NCBI GenBank assembly: GCA_964035795.1
Contig: OZ038324.1
Span: 8,248,792 to 8,312,791 of the forward strand
Length of the DNA stretch: 64,000 nucleotides
Direction of reading: 5' to 3'
Source of the DNA: Pterobdella sp. o SKG-2022
Taxonomy: Eukaryota; Annelida; Clitellata; Hirudinida; Piscicolidae
The notes beneath the pieces were generated by a model. It worked only from the letters and a program-made list of their open reading frames with translations. It had not been told where the DNA came from and did no database searches. This document shows positions 34,501 through 48,100 of this stretch, piece after piece (position 1 is the stretch's first letter; each line of letters begins with the position of its first letter). Made by a program: the position numbers and the translations under genes.

Positions 34501-37500
34501 ATATACACCTATAACTACAAATAATACTATTAGCATTCAAACAAGAGTGATTTACAAACATACCTCTTTGAGGATGGGTGGCATGTCATTGTAGGTAAGG
34601 AATGTTGCCAAGGTGCTGCAGTACTGTGGACACTCCTTTAATCTGCCATTGTAACACATTATACAGCACAAGCAACCACAGATTGTATTTAACACCACAG
34701 TTTTTGGGTATGAGATGTGAAACCATGACAATAATGAGTGATCATGAACTAAAAAGTTTTTATGAGAGAGAATGTAAGGTAACTTTTCAGACATAGTATG
34801 TATTTTTCTTCAATATTTCGTAACGAAAAACATCAAATAAGAGGAATTTTTAATACATTTATTGAGAATCGGAAGCTATAATTTTCCATAAGTTTAGCCT
34901 TATCATAAAACGTTAGCGAAAAAAATAAAATAAGGTTAAACTTATCGAAAATTATAGCTTTTGATTCTCAATAAATGTATTAAAAATTCCTCTTATTTGA
35001 TGTTTTTCGTTACAGAATGTAAGGTGTAAAATAATGGATGCTCAAACTTGTTCTTGAAGTTGTTGAGGGCAGTGATTCCAAAGTTGAACATGGAAGGGTT
35101 GGCAGTGTGTTTCTTGAGGGACTCAAGCACCAATTTCAAGGCAAACCCCAGAGCCACGTAGCCTACGTTCTGAGCACCCTCCACTCTACACAGGTTTCAT
35201 CAACTTTTTAGAATCCTTTTATCACTACTTCATCAAGCATACCCCATCTATCTATTACATCAATCATATCAACTACTTTGAACAAATATTCATCATCATG
35301 TTTCCCACTGCTATTATCATCATTACTTGTCAATAAAACGTCATTTAAGCACCAGCCACCCACCAAAACGCAGCCTAAATCATCCACACAGACATCCATA
35401 CAATCAGCACCAACCTGCCACATCTGGAGAATCCCACCTCAATGATGCCCCCGAAAAGGGTGGCAGTCAGCATAAGTTCCTTCTCAGGATACTGGTGGAA
35501 GTAGGAGTACTCCTCAAAGAGACTCCTTAGCAAGCAAGTGTACATCTCCTGGAATGCTGTAGCGTTCTGGGCGGGTGTCAAGTGGCTTGTTGATAATGTC
35601 CCTCCCGATAACTTTTGCTGTGGTGTTGTTTGGATGCTTTCCAATTGTCCATTTACAATAATGCTATTCACATATTACTGATATTGATACAAGTTATTGT
35701 TAGCTAGTTGAATGTGTACAGAATCAAAAATCAAGAAAAGACAACAAAGTACACACAGTCTCCTTGGGGTTAGTGCGATAGTTCCTCAGCATCTCAAGTG
35801 CCTCTTCAGCTGTCAGCTTGTTCTCCCTCGAGTCAGATCCATGGTTGTAGACCCTCTTAAAAAACTCCATCACCTCTTGCTCCAGCTCCTTGTTCATGGG
35901 AATGTTGGCAAAAAACTGATTCGGATTCGCCAGTTGGCTTTGTGAGCTTGATGCTATAAGGTGATATAAAACAATAAGCTAGATTCTTTTTATCACAACT
36001 TGAACTTCGAGCACCAACAAATGCAATGAAATTTCAACAGTAATAATTATAATACAGATCTCTATCCTTAAACCATGAAGGAAACAAACCATGCATAGAG
36101 ATGGGTTCACTGAATGAGGTGGATGTGGTGGCGTTGGGAGCTGCTGTGAACACTGCTGTAAATGATCATATTCAACATTTAGAGGGTTTGAGTTATATTG
36201 ACGCATTTATGATCGAATGCACTCAAATGACATTGGCATATCATCACCATTCTACATCCATGCAATCCCATATGAGTTAAACATGACACACAACAATAAA
36301 AAATAATCCATAAAGACAATTGAGAGGAAACAAGAAGAAAGTACATAAATACTGACAAGATTGTCTTGAGTCGAATCTGGCCTGGTTGAAGGGCAGTTGA
36401 GGGTTGAATTGTGATTGGATGGATCGCGGCAGGATGACTGGAGGAAAGACCACTGATGTGGTGGGAGGGGCTTGGGAGAAGATCATGTTGCTGAGTGATG
36501 TGTTGAATGCTGTAGGGGTGTGGTGACAACATTGTTGTTGTTGGCAACATCAGCATAGCTAATATAATCATTATAACTACAAATATCACTTCACATTGAT
36601 AAAATCTCAAACTTTGGAGTCTAACACTACCAATTAATGCACTATAAAAGCAATCCACTAGCCTTATTAACCCAGTTAAATGTTCCACACACAAAAAATA
36701 AAAAGCTCACACAAAACGTACACTGTATTTGGGAATTGAGATTATTGGAGCCAAACATTTGTTGTTGTGTGAGGAGCTGTTGATTAAGCGCTGACTGGTT
36801 GTATGTGCTGATGGAAGGTGATGTCACTGCTCGAGACAAAGAGTAAGAGTTGAAGCCCAGCATTCCTATGGAGCTTGGAGCATCTGCTTGCTGTGGGTGG
36901 GATTTGCAATGGTGATTCAACATAAGGTGTAACAAGAGTACTGATTTTATACATGTCATAGCAGTAATCAATAGTAATAAAAGCGAAAATATCACTCCAG
37001 TAATTAAAGCTTTCCACTGATTTAATGAAGAAAGCTCTAAATTGGCCATTAAAAACAATATTTAAATATTCTTAAACAACAATACAAAAACACATGATAG
37101 CAGCCAACAAATGCACTCTACCAGAGTATTGAGGGCATGGTTGGTGGCATGTGGAATGGGTAGTCTAGGGGTGGTGACGCCTTGCTGCTTCAGTTTGAAT
37201 GCCTGTGCCATCTTCAATATTGTTTCTGACACATCAAGTGGTAGCAGGTGATTTTTGCTCCTGTCAAGGGTGGTGAATAACTTACTGGAATTGAAATCAT
37301 TCAATTGTTCCACTATCATACACTTCATTGAAGTAATTCATTATTAAACAGACAATAATTTTCCTACTCAAACACACATACACCCCAATTATGTACACAC
37401 TCTTTCAACCCAACCCCACTCAAACACCACATACACAACAGTGGCTTGGAGGCATGATATGAGGGTGGATAGGGTTTCATGTGAGATGCCCTTGTGGGAG

Positions 37501-40500
37501 TCCTCCTTGCTCAAGGCATTTAAGAGGCTGGGGCACTTGAGGTTAAGAAAGTTCAAACACTCCTCTATGAATGGCACCTGTGTGTGGAGTGTTTGGTGTT
37601 TTGAGATGTTGAATGTCATATTGTTTTGAAGTTTTGCATGACCAATGTGTCTATCAAAACTATCATCAACTATGTTATACGCAATGTTTCACAAGCATTT
37701 TTAGCTGAATTTAAGATAAATGGTATCTTCATTGGTATATTCACATACCCTAAGCACCATAAATATACATATGTATTTTTTTTTAATTATCACCCTCAAT
37801 TATTAAAATTATTCACTCATAGAAACCAAAACAATATTAAAAGCAACATATGATGAACAGACACCAACCCCATGCTCTCGGATCTTGTCATTCACCCACT
37901 TATCCAGCTTGAGGTACTCCCTGCGAGATGCCAAGCATGCCAGGTCGATCACAAAAGGAAAAGGCTGCCCATTTAACAACACTGATAACGACTGCGTGTT
38001 ACATTGGTTATGTGATGTTTGTTGAGATTTTATCCTCTAAAAACATTATCCTCATGACACTAAGCAATGCTGGAATGTTGAGCATTATGGTCCCCCCAAA
38101 ATGGGTTTAATATGGAGGTAGTTTACAACATACTGTGACACACAAAAGCATTAGACACATAGAGGTATTGAAAACACATATAAAGACACCTTGAGTTCTT
38201 GAGCCACATCGAGTACCCTGGCCAGCCTCGACTGTTCATGTTGATCCCTCATGTACCAATCTCCCATGCACCTGTGTGGTTACATCATTTGCCAGCTTCA
38301 CTTGATGCAACATGGGTACGCCGAATATTAATGATTTAATTGGTTGATATTAAATGTATCATTGTATTATATTTTTACAATCATTCATATACTGCCTCAA
38401 ACATTATTATAGTATCAAAAGGCAGCATCATTAAGCTTAAGTTATATTACACTAGCGCAAAGCACATTTTCCTTAATGACGTAACATCATGATGACTCAC
38501 CTCATGACCATGGTCCTGACGGTAGGAGACTGGCCTCCTGTTATGGTCCATGTGTAACTTAGCACCTGGTGATTGGTGGTGGCTGGTAGAATGTCTTGCA
38601 AAACGATGATGAATTGATGATTGGTCAAATACGTTGTAGTGTGATAAAGGATTAATAATACATTTTAATTTTAATAACCAGTAATTGGAGTGTATGACAA
38701 GGTTCAAGCATTAGTTATCTAATATATGGATATTTTAGAGTTATCAAATCTTTAGCAACTGAGTGAGTCATCTAACCAACGTCTCCCACACTAGCGTATA
38801 CCATAACCAGCCAAAACTTCGCAAAACTTTCATGAAAACCACCTAGCACTACATTTACACATAAGATTAAATACAAACTAAAAGAAGCACCCATCCAACT
38901 ACACACAGGTTAAATGATTACAAGCACGAACCTGGAGAGCATTGGGGTGGTTGTTGAGGAAGAGAGGAATGAGGTTGCATATGAGTTCGTGCTTCAAACT
39001 GTTCCAGCATGACTGTGTGTGGTGGTAAGAATTTGTGGGGGTAGAGGTTCGTTAATGGTTATTACTTAAGGTTCTTTGTGAATTTTTTATCGCTTTTTGT
39101 TTAATTTGATTCAAGTACATCGCTTATTGGCTATATGGGGGTATATAATTTTTCTTTTATACCGCTATTTCTTATTATATTCTAGTAAAAAATAAATAAA
39201 CCTCATAAAGCCTTATGCACAATTATTACCACATGGTATTATAATTAATGGATAAAAAGCAGCAGATTAAACGTCAAAGAAGCACAAACGGATTGTAAGA
39301 TGCCCAAGAGCAACTGGTCAGGGCAGTGTGTCATGGGGTATTTGAAGAGTTCAAGTACCTAATGATGGTGGTGGTGGTGTGGAGATGGTAGTGATGGGTG
39401 TTTCAAGGGTGGTGGAATACCAATGATAAATTTGATGGTGAAAATGAATGGTTTAATGTTGGGTAATACACCGAATTATCTATATGTCTGTATACATTGC
39501 AATTTTTATCATGGTAAGGTATGCTACAACGGATGGGTACACACTTGTTCGTGGAAACCCTCGTCAGAAAGGTGCAGAAGCAGCTCTATCAGGTTCATTG
39601 ACTTCCTACAAGAGTATGTTGATTTTGAATGGTTACTATGTGACCATAATATAACAAATACTAAGGTCATTGAGGAATCATAAACACTGAGCTGTAAACA
39701 AAAAGAACCAATATAATCGATAAATACATTATTAAATAAATACAATCCACCAATAACATCACAGAATATACAAAACTAAAATCACTTCACCACAAAACAA
39801 GCACCATCATCCTCTTTCCTCCCACACACACAAAACCAAACAAACCAAGTGGCGATATCCCTATTGTTGGCATCAAGGGCAGTCTTAAGAGATGACACAT
39901 CAACTGCCACATAAGGGTAATCACTGAAACTGAAGACGTCAGGGTACTTGAGGGCGTTCGATATCCATGACATCTGATTGATGGTGTGGTTTATCAGACA
40001 ATTTGTCAATTAACCTATAGAGTCACCAGTCAAGCAGGTGATCAATAGACAAACCAATTTCATAGCTAATTATTTTTCAAACAAAAGGGATAGTCGTTTT
40101 TTGAACAATAAAATAGAAAACAGTAATATTTTCATGTCAAGTCTTAACGATAATGATGATATGATCATGAAGAAAATGAAGAAAGCAATAGAACTTACTT
40201 GGCCTTCCTTATTCTTCCATTGACTGTATAGGAAGTCTATAGGAAACTTATCAACACATTTAGATACTCCCTGTGTGATTAAGATTGAATGCAGGGTAAA
40301 ACGCACTGATAAACAAGCAGGTTAACGTCAACATAAAAACACAGAGTAATATGCATACACACCAGCATATGCACACACCCAGCAAACACAGTATACACAT
40401 GCATAAGGCGGCAAAAACCTTGATGAGGTTATCAAGGCCAATCTTGTTAGAGACATGAAAGTCAGGGTGGTCAAGTTCCTTTATCACTTCCTTGCATGTA

Positions 40501-43100
40501 GCTGCTGAGTTCTGTGGAGATGTGGGTGTTAAGGGCGTGAGGATGTATCAGGTTTAGTGTGTGAGTATTTGATGGGGTTGTTGTCTAATAGTTAATGTGG
40601 TGTTGTGAAATGATGGAATGTTTGGAACTAATATAACAAAGTGAAGCTAAATTCATCACCACCAACCAATACAAACAACACCTACCAATTCCTTGACAAC
40701 TAAGATGAACATCTCAGCATTCCAAATGCTGGCAGAGTCCTGTTGTGACACTCCTGAGAAGGCATTCTGTGGTAGAATTGCTACCATTTAATATACATTA
40801 GCCCATCTGAGAGCACTCCACATACATAGATCAACACCTATAACTCAACCCTATTGGTGAAGCTTGAGACTGCCTTAGACACTATATAAACCAATTTAAG
40901 TGTAAAATTATTTATCTACCATCCTCCTTGTTTGTATACCCAAAAAAGACAGCACAACAGTAAATATAATGTCAATTTATATATTATCAAAAAAACAAAC
41001 TGAAGTGCAAAAAAATATCAACAGCCAACAGGACTACTAAGTAGCACATACCTAACAAAAGCCGCCAACACCCACCTGTCCAGTGATAGGGTCTATGAGA
41101 CCAGAAGGCACCCTGGCCATGAAGCCCAGCACTTTGGCCACCTGGGTGGCTGTAAGGTTCTTGGGTCCATACTGCTGCAAGTGGTTCCTACACTGCTCTC
41201 GACTGTTTGGTGGGCGATGGGTAAACGCCATGTTAAGGGAGTATGCCATGGTGATTCTTGTCATGTTTTAATGATTTTCAATGTTTTGGTTTATTGATTA
41301 AGTGTTTTGCAGATTAAACTTTTCAAAAGGTATCATTTTCATGGAATAATGCTTGTTTAAAGCAAATAAAAATTGTATTGTTGGAATTAATGGTAACCTT
41401 TTGGTGAATGAGTAACCAATCTCCTTGACAACATCTATAAGATTTGAAGACATCTGCAATCAAATAAATGCTATTAATAACACAATAAAAAGCATTTAAA
41501 ATCAAAAACAAACAAATATTCAATAACATAAGGATGGATATAGTGGCTTTAAATCTAGAAGACTTTAGATCAAATTATATTAATCTTCAAAACAACATTG
41601 GTTACAGAGTAGTATGCTAAACAACCAAAACTACACACTATATCAGATGATAGATGGATGGATGGTGGAAGGATTTTAGTGAGAGGAATGTCTGAATGGA
41701 TGGATTGCAACAAAGGAGATAAGACTACAGGTAATGAATTCTGTGGATAGCCTGTGATGGTGAAGTGTTGTTATTGGTGGTTTAGAAATAATGCCATATA
41801 TATACAAAGTTTTTATATTTTATAATCATTGTAAGAAACCTCAACATACCCACCTTCCTTGATTGCCTTGATGAAGGTATCCTTGAGGGAAAGTTTGACA
41901 CCGACAGACGATCGTAGGAAGGGATCTTGTAGGCTTGAGATCAACAGATGAAGAACTTCTATTGAGGTGTCCCTCAGGTCTGTTTCCACAGCAACTGAAG
42001 TGTCTGGAGATAACGGAAAAGTGGGTTGCATACTTATATATTTTATGTTGTGAAGGATGTTTTATGGGCTTATCGTATAAGGAGTAATAGGACTTCAGAC
42101 AATATACTTGTGAAAGGCCTAATTTTATACTAATCTTCATGTTTGGTTAAAAATTAAAAAGCTATTTTTAGCTTAAAATGTTTAGTATTTTATATTGTCT
42201 CACCTGATTCAAGTCGCCTGCTGATGAGTTGTGGTAGCTTAACTTTAAGCTGTTGGCAAGCAAGTTTTTTGAGAGCTGCCTGATGGCTGTGGTAGAGAGC
42301 GAGGCAGAATAAAGTTTCTTCCAATAAAGAAAACTTTAAGACTTTGCTTACTTGATTCACCAACTGGTGATTGCTTGCTTTCAAGCTCTTTGTGGGGGTT
42401 TAAAGAATCATTTATATTGAAAGTTACAGCATGGGGTGATCAAAAAGTCAAATTACTTATATAAAAATATTTATTGAATATTCTAACAGTGTATAGCATT
42501 AAAGATCTGATGTTGATGAAAAAAGTTACTTTTTGGTTTGGGAAGAAGTTTTCTATAGCAAAGCAGATAACGCTTACAAAGTTTGATTTGTGGGTTAGTG
42601 ATGTGTACTCTTGAGATAATAACTGCACCTATATGGCAAAAAATTATAGTAAATTATTGTGCAGCTTAAACAAACTTTTACATGAAAACACTGATTCTCG
42701 TTAAATCTGAGTATAAAAACAAAAGTAATAAAGTTTAATATATCACTAACCTGCAAGCTGTCTTTAGTATTAGTTCTGTTGTCAGTCGAAAAGTCAACAC
42801 TGGAAAAGAGGCACCGGATAAAATGCCTTTCTGCTTCGGCTCCAAATACACTTATGATCTACAATTTTAACAATACATGTAACTTTTCCGCTTAAAACTT
42901 ATTTTCAATAGCTCAATACAAATTATTGTTTAAAATGTTTATATTATAGTCAGCATTTGCCAAAACTTTTTAAAGTGAAAAAAAGCTTATCTCTTTACAT
43001 TATAAATTTCGTCGACGTACGACTTATAATTTCGCTTGGATAGGTTAGAAACGGCAAAAGTAATTCTTTGTAATGATAATGCTAAGGGGCTCAGACTCAT
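24593..43100 (-). CDS. CNOT1: CNOT1, scaffold of the CCR4-NOT deadenylase complex
   Basis: CNOT1 assembles the cytoplasmic CCR4-NOT deadenylase that shortens mRNA poly(A) tails. More than 50 small minus-strand exons follow the order of human CNOT1 (2376 aa) end to end. The 5' exons join with consistent phase: 42999-43100 ([20 protein letters not shown]...), 42751-42858, 42530-42628, 42204-42387, 41854-42003, then an exon ending at 41751 ([16 protein letters not shown]), one starting at 41454, and one near 41080-41218. Near-identical blocks include [59 protein letters not shown] and [19 protein letters not shown]. The start is the first Met of a segment matching the human N-terminus. The product ends [14 protein letters not shown] then TAA, lacking the last 20 or so residues of the human protein. 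Introns are mostly 50-400 bp. Some weakly conserved exons (29545-29610, 31040-31110, 36090-37290) have approximate limits. Confidence 0.95.
26947..27290. mobile_element. Unidentified GC-richer intronic block with terminal hairpin
   Basis: This block inside a CNOT1 intron is clearly less AT-rich than its surroundings and has no open frame. At 26956-26994 it can form a strong hairpin: ACTGCTGTA pairs with TACAGCAGT, and inside it CCCAG pairs with CTGGG around a TAG loop. The minus strand contains GGTTCTTGAAATC, which resembles a pol III B box, but no A box is placed correctly. It could be a SINE, an untranslated retroelement end or a structured RNA. I do not recognise it. Confidence 0.4.
28564..28594. 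repeat. Short (GT)n repeat in a CNOT1 intron
   Basis: About 15 GT units next to the exon encoding [19 protein letters not shown]; it lies outside the coding sequence. Confidence 0.9.
30973..31015. mobile_element. Fragment related to foldback family A
   Basis: TACTTGAAAATGTTACATTG followed by TTGATGAAAAGCTTGGTA is nearly the same as the segment at 2136-2180. It lies in a CNOT1 intron. Only a core remains. Confidence 0.55.
31270..32225 (-). other. CNOT1: CNOT1 CNOT9-binding (DUF3819) region exons
   Basis: Exons at about 32080-32223 ([20 protein letters not shown]), 31830-31990 ([20 protein letters not shown]), 31605-31750 ([20 protein letters not shown]), 31400-31510 ([20 protein letters not shown]) and 31270-31345 match the human segment just after the central MIF4G domain. 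In the known complex this helical region docks CNOT9/CAF40. The preceding exon (32440-32730) carries the variable linker after FDEQLSAL. Confidence 0.85.
32808..34078 (-). other. CNOT1: CNOT1 central MIF4G domain exons
   Basis: Exons at about 33930-34075 ([17 protein letters not shown]), 33468-33655 ([19 protein letters not shown]), 33062-33290 ([20 protein letters not shown]) and 32808-32940 ([20 protein letters not shown]) correspond to the MIF4G domain that binds the CAF1 (CNOT7/8) deadenylase. Conservation with the human protein is very high, so deadenylase recruitment should be preserved. Confidence 0.88.
34821..35012. mobile_element. Foldback element, family B, copy 2
   Basis: The 192-bp element has perfectly complementary outer arms of about 50 bp. 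It starts TAACGAAAAACATCAAATAA and ends with the exact reverse complement. The symmetry continues inward with few mismatches through AAGCTATAATTTT to a short AT-rich centre. The perfect arms suggest recent insertion or conversion. It lies in a CNOT1 intron just beyond the exon encoding [12 protein letters not shown]. Confidence 0.9.
36090..37290 (-). other. CNOT1: CNOT1 low-complexity linker exons
   Basis: Exons rich in Ser, Gln, Asn, Thr and Pro (for example [12 protein letters not shown] and [16 protein letters not shown]) lie between the N-terminal helical region and the first MIF4G-like region. The human protein has a Ser/Pro-rich linker at the same place. Sequence is not conserved, so exon limits are approximate. 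Confidence 0.6.
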
Positions 43101-44387
43101 AATGTCAATTAAAAAAACTCATTAAAGCCCTTAGTTTTTAGGACTTTATTGAATTTTGAAATGTTGAAATTGCTTGCAATTAAAACAAGAATTTTTTCTG
43201 AGAGTAACATAATGAGAAAGTCAAATTTCATCGGACAAAGAGGCCATGATATAATGAAACTAACGGAAATGGATTGTTTTTTTTCTTGTGATGTTCAAAA
43301 TGACAAGTGAAATTTTTGAGTTCACTTTTTGCCTCATTTGAATAATTTTTCAGTATATTGTGAAAAAATTTTATCAAAAATCTACTAGTCTTTTCATATT
43401 AACACACGAAATTCATTTCAAGCTATTTTCTTTTTTATTAAATATAAATCACGATACAATATAATTTTTTATCAGTCTTCGATATTTGAACAAAGGAAAT
43501 TGACTAGACAAAGATCGAACCGCGCAATTCATAAAACATTAAACTAAATTATAGTCGACTAATTTAATTTAATTCTATCAAATTTTAACTATCTAGTCGT
43601 GTATAAATCTAAAAATGAAATGTGCTCAAAAAAATTAACTTTCATTGAATTTTATAAACTTTTCGAAAATTATTGATTTAAATCTATAAAAATGGCTAAA
43701 ATCCATTGGACAACAACAATATAGAAAGACTTTGTAATGTAGTATGTCACTAACATTTAATTTCATATTTTCCATCAAACCCTCAAAAATAGCAACAAAT
43801 AAAAATTTTAAAAAACAAGAGAATAATAATTGAGTGTCCAAGAGTTAGGAGGTGTTGTGAAATTGCAAAAGATCACTCTAAGAAAACTAGATGTTGCACT
43901 TAAATATTGCAAAAAAAGACATTTATTCGCTCAAAAATACTTAAAAGATTTTCCGAATATCAGATACTCTAGCAGTAATATATAAATATACATGAATAAG
44001 CTCTACCATACTAACATTTGGTCACTTATTTTAAAAAAATTCCAACAGCATCCATTATGCACACAATGGCAATGTAAGAACTTCAACCGAATGTGTAACA
44101 AGTTGTGAATGAAGATTCAATTGGTCCAAAAAAGTCTTTCAGTCAGATGATTTCTAGAAGCTTCCATGAAAGTCCAGTTGATCAGTTTGGTACGAGACAC
44201 TACCAAAATATTCAAAACTTCAAATAACAAACGAAAGTGAGAAAAAAAAAGATAAATTTTATTTATATAACGCTATTATTATCAAAACGTTTTAATAAGT
44301 TAAATTAATAGCAAATTCCCTGCATAACAGGTGCTAGGCAACTAAAAATGGAAATTTCCACGAGTAAGTTCCTTCATCATTTGGACC
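43101..44387. other. Intergenic region between the Still life 3' end and CNOT1
   Basis: AT-rich sequence of about 1.3 kb. It must hold the 3' UTR of the upstream gene and the promoter and 5' UTR of CNOT1, which lies in the same orientation. No distinct core promoter motif stands out. A minus-strand AATAAA (TTTATT at 44258-44263) lies about 125 bp after the Still life stop and is a plausible polyadenylation signal. Confidence 0.6.
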
Positions 44388-45153
44388 TCATAGATTCGAA
44401 CTGATATGACTGGACTTAAAGCTAGATACATTATCCACTTTTCCATTATCTTTGCCATTAATTTTATCCTTTTTGCAGTCAGTATTGATAGTGCTATTAT
44501 TGGTGATACTATCGACAGTATTAACGGTGGTATTATTAATAATTTTTTCGTTATTGATATTATCATTATGATTACTGTTAACTTCGTTGTTGAGATTTAA
44601 ACCACTGGTATATTCACAACTAGTTATAAGTAACTCTCTGAAATTTTCATCACTGGTCCTATTACCATCATATATATCATTGTTAACGTTGTAAATATGT
44701 TCGTTAGAATCGTCTGTAGAGGTGTGGGAAGAGTTATCAAACGTGGGACGTGGTGATTGGATGGTATCTAGAGCTTCTTTTGATTGGTCTAGAAATTGGT
44801 CGATTGCTTGGTCATTTGATTGGTTGTGAGTCTGCTGGTTTTGTTGAGAGCTGGAATAGTTTTGTTGATTATTGAACTGTTTGTTGTTGTGTTGTTGTTG
44901 TCTATTGTATTGAGCGTTTTTAGGTTGTTGAGAACTTGGTCGAATGTTGTTGCAAGAGGATCCGTTAGACTGGTTTTTAGTGTAGACATGATACATATAT
45001 TGTTGTTCATACATGGTTCGAGGCAGTCTTGTGCTGTGAGGTGAAGATGATGACAACGATGATGGGTATGATGATGATGGTAGTGGCTGGTTGTTGAATT
45101 GGACATGCATCATCTGCTGTATCGTTTTTATGAAGTCCCTTCTCGCCCTGTGA
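44388..45153 (-). other. sif: Still life C-terminal tail exon
   Basis: The exon starts at about 45153 with [16 protein letters not shown], the last helix of the PH domain. It continues with more than 200 residues rich in Asn, Gln and Ser before the stop at 44388. The tail has no recognisable domain and is unlike the vertebrate TIAM C-terminus. Confidence 0.75.
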
Positions 45154-48100
45154 GAGCTGTGTTTGTTATTACAAATATTTATCATGATCAGCAACCATTT
45201 TATTGGTTTTAGCATATTTTTTTTCTCCAAGAAATTAATAAGTTCAAAAAATTAAAGGTTCGCAAATATCACAGACAATTCCATAAAGAATAAATAGCTT
45301 TTCACTAATTTATATTCATTATTTAACTTTGTAAGAGTTCATAACGTAAAAGAACCAGTATACATAACTAATAATCGCCAATGAAACAAATCTACTAATT
45401 CTAACTACATCAACCCACAACCCAGTCAAACAACCTCACAAACTGAAACGTTTTCTGGGGCCTCCCTTCCTTCTCACACCTGCAATATAGCACCTCCCAC
45501 AGAGCTGCCGTCTGATCATTTTCTGTCACTACTGACCTCACCTATTGAAAGGTTTAGATGGTGTATATGCCTCAGAGAACGAGGTAGAGAGGGATTTGTA
45601 GTAGATTCGATATATTTTCTATGCTTCATTAAGTTATTGGTTGGTTTTGTTAATTTGAAGGCTTGATATTTTTTTAACCTAGAAACTTTATAACTTAATT
45701 GTATGAAAAATGTCAAAAAAATCTTTTGATTATAAAAAGATGAGAGCGTTTCTACTTGATGAATTACTGAATCAAAACTTCCGTTTATAGAGCACAAAAG
45801 GCAGTTAAGCCCTGAATTTTACCTGCAGTTGTGACATCGGGATGAGCAGCTTAAATTTGCAATTGCTTCCAGCAGCTTCAACAGCAGCAGACGTGGATGA
45901 AGAACCGGAAGAAGCTGAACTTTTTCCTTTACCTCCGTTCTTATATTGAGATAACTGCCGTAAAATAATTCAATCATTCAAATTACTTTAGTATATTTTA
46001 ATAATTTTTAGTCACGTGCATATCGTGGCCAAACATCACCGATGGTGGCTACATTAACATTGCTATCATATTATTTGGAACGCACCCTCGACTTTTTCTT
46101 CTTGCTCTTCCTCTCCACCGCCACCAAAGCCACCGCTTCTTTGAAAACAAAGACTAGAGAGCTCAATTCATGGTCTTTTTTGATCTGTTATACAGGTTTC
46201 AAACTTTCATATAATGTAAGTTTTCCATGAAACACCACGTTATTTTCTTATTCAATGATTAAACAATGCTTTTCAAACACATAACTCAATAAAATTGTGT
46301 TTAAGGTGAGGCACCATAAATGCAACACATCAACCCTCTTTCTTTCACTGACCTTAGTGACGTCATCGTGGTAGTTAATCCAGTTGGCTGTGCCATACAT
46401 TTGTAAGTCAGAAACGCTCAAGTTGATGCTTTTGAATGGCTGAGTGAGAAGGTGGTTTGATAAAAAAACAATGAACGTTCTTTGGTATGGGAATTAGTTA
46501 TGTTTAACTTAGTGATTTTTGAGATTACTGATTCGATTCAATTTTTAATTCAAATTATCCAACTTCAATCGATCAAGTATGTTTCACTTATGTGAACTCA
46601 AAAAAATCAATAAAAATTAAAACCGAAACAACCAATTCAAACCGATAAAACAATTCAACTTTGTATAAATCTATGTAGACACAAACACCCACCTTTTTGG
46701 TGACAAGGCAGTGTTTGTGGTGGGAAAGAGTGAGCTCTTCCAGGATACTTCCGTATTCCTCGTGGATCTTCTGCATTTCATTGATGTGTTCGGCCACTGC
46801 TTCCATAGCGTGGAGAGCGTCTGAAGGTTGAGAAGGTTGCATCATAGAAACTCTCTTGGTCTTATGTAGTTTTTTGTCTTTTAAAATAATAGAAGCCATA
46901 CTAATTGAAATATGTATTTAAATCTCAACTTCATGGTTAGCTCTTTAAAAAAATCCCTTCAAAAGAATAGGTACAAATAACTTCATGGTTAATAAAATCA
47001 CCCTAAGCTCAAAAACTCCTTCTAACTGTCATCCACCACACACCCACTCAACCTTTTAAAAGTTTATGTTCTTCAGAGTCAGGTTTGGTGGCTTCCACAA
47101 GTTGTTTGAGGAGCAATGGGTACTTGAGGATGCGTTGGATGGGTTTGATGAGGAGAGATTCGATGGTGGAAGAGTGTTGCTGTTTGGGATTGCGCACGCG
47201 CAGAAACTCTTTTAATATGGTGTTTTCCTCTGTAATTAGTTTTTATAACCAAAAATATTTATCTCAAGAAACTGATTATATTGACAAAAAATTATTAAAA
47301 TGGGCTAACTAAGCATACATGACAATCCATTCGATAGTTTAAAATGTATTAAAATCCCACTACATCGACTTCCAAACATAAAAGCTACTCTACTGACCGC
47401 TAGAGATCATTTTTTGGGCCTTGGAATGACTGGAACAGAAAGAGCTGTACAACTTGAAGTGGTGTGCGTAGTAAAGGAATGAAAGCCCCGTCTGGAATAG
47501 CATGTTCTGTAGGCTCTTGGCTCCAATCATCTCTGCATTCTGTGTGTATAATTAGAAGATGGTATGGTTTTCAAATAAATATTCGGAAATCTTTTTATAT
47601 TTTTGGTGTTTTATTCCAATCTAGTTGAAAATTGTATAAATTTATGGAAGATAACAAAAACAACTAAAAAAATAATAGAACAAACAACCACACAAACAAA
47701 CCAACATGAAGATAAGCGGAAAAGTTAGGCACAAACGAAATGGCTTCTTCCAAGCTGTGCAAGAACATCTGTTGAAACTGGACAATGCTCCTAATGTTAC
47801 CAAACAACTGGTCAATCTCTTTACCACTCAACACCATTTCTTCCTTCAACGGCTCCAAGTACCTTTCTATCAAACTTTTCAAGTCCTGTAGAACAATTTT
47901 TATGTTTCATATATAAAGGTAGTGATCTTATAGCAAATTATTTGAACACTAAAAGTAATTTTATTAAGTACAAAGCTTTTCGTTAAAAAATTAACATTAT
48001 CAAGTACGTTGAAATTCAAGTCTTTTAGTGTTCAAATAATTTTCAGTATTTATTTTGGCTAAAAAAAATTATTATAGTGATTTTATTGTTTTATATGGGC

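Noticed and set aside
34805..35060. Foldback element supplying a 5' splice site (GTAACG) and extra residues to CNOT1
   Set aside because: An upstream donor (AACAA|GTTTGA) gives the exact conserved join [12 protein letters not shown] in the correct phase, whereas GTAACG would shift the frame. The element is therefore purely intronic.
46042..46230. Plus-strand frame starting [20 protein letters not shown]
   Set aside because: The opposite strand encodes the conserved PH-domain segment [18 protein letters not shown] of Still life; the plus frame is its shadow.
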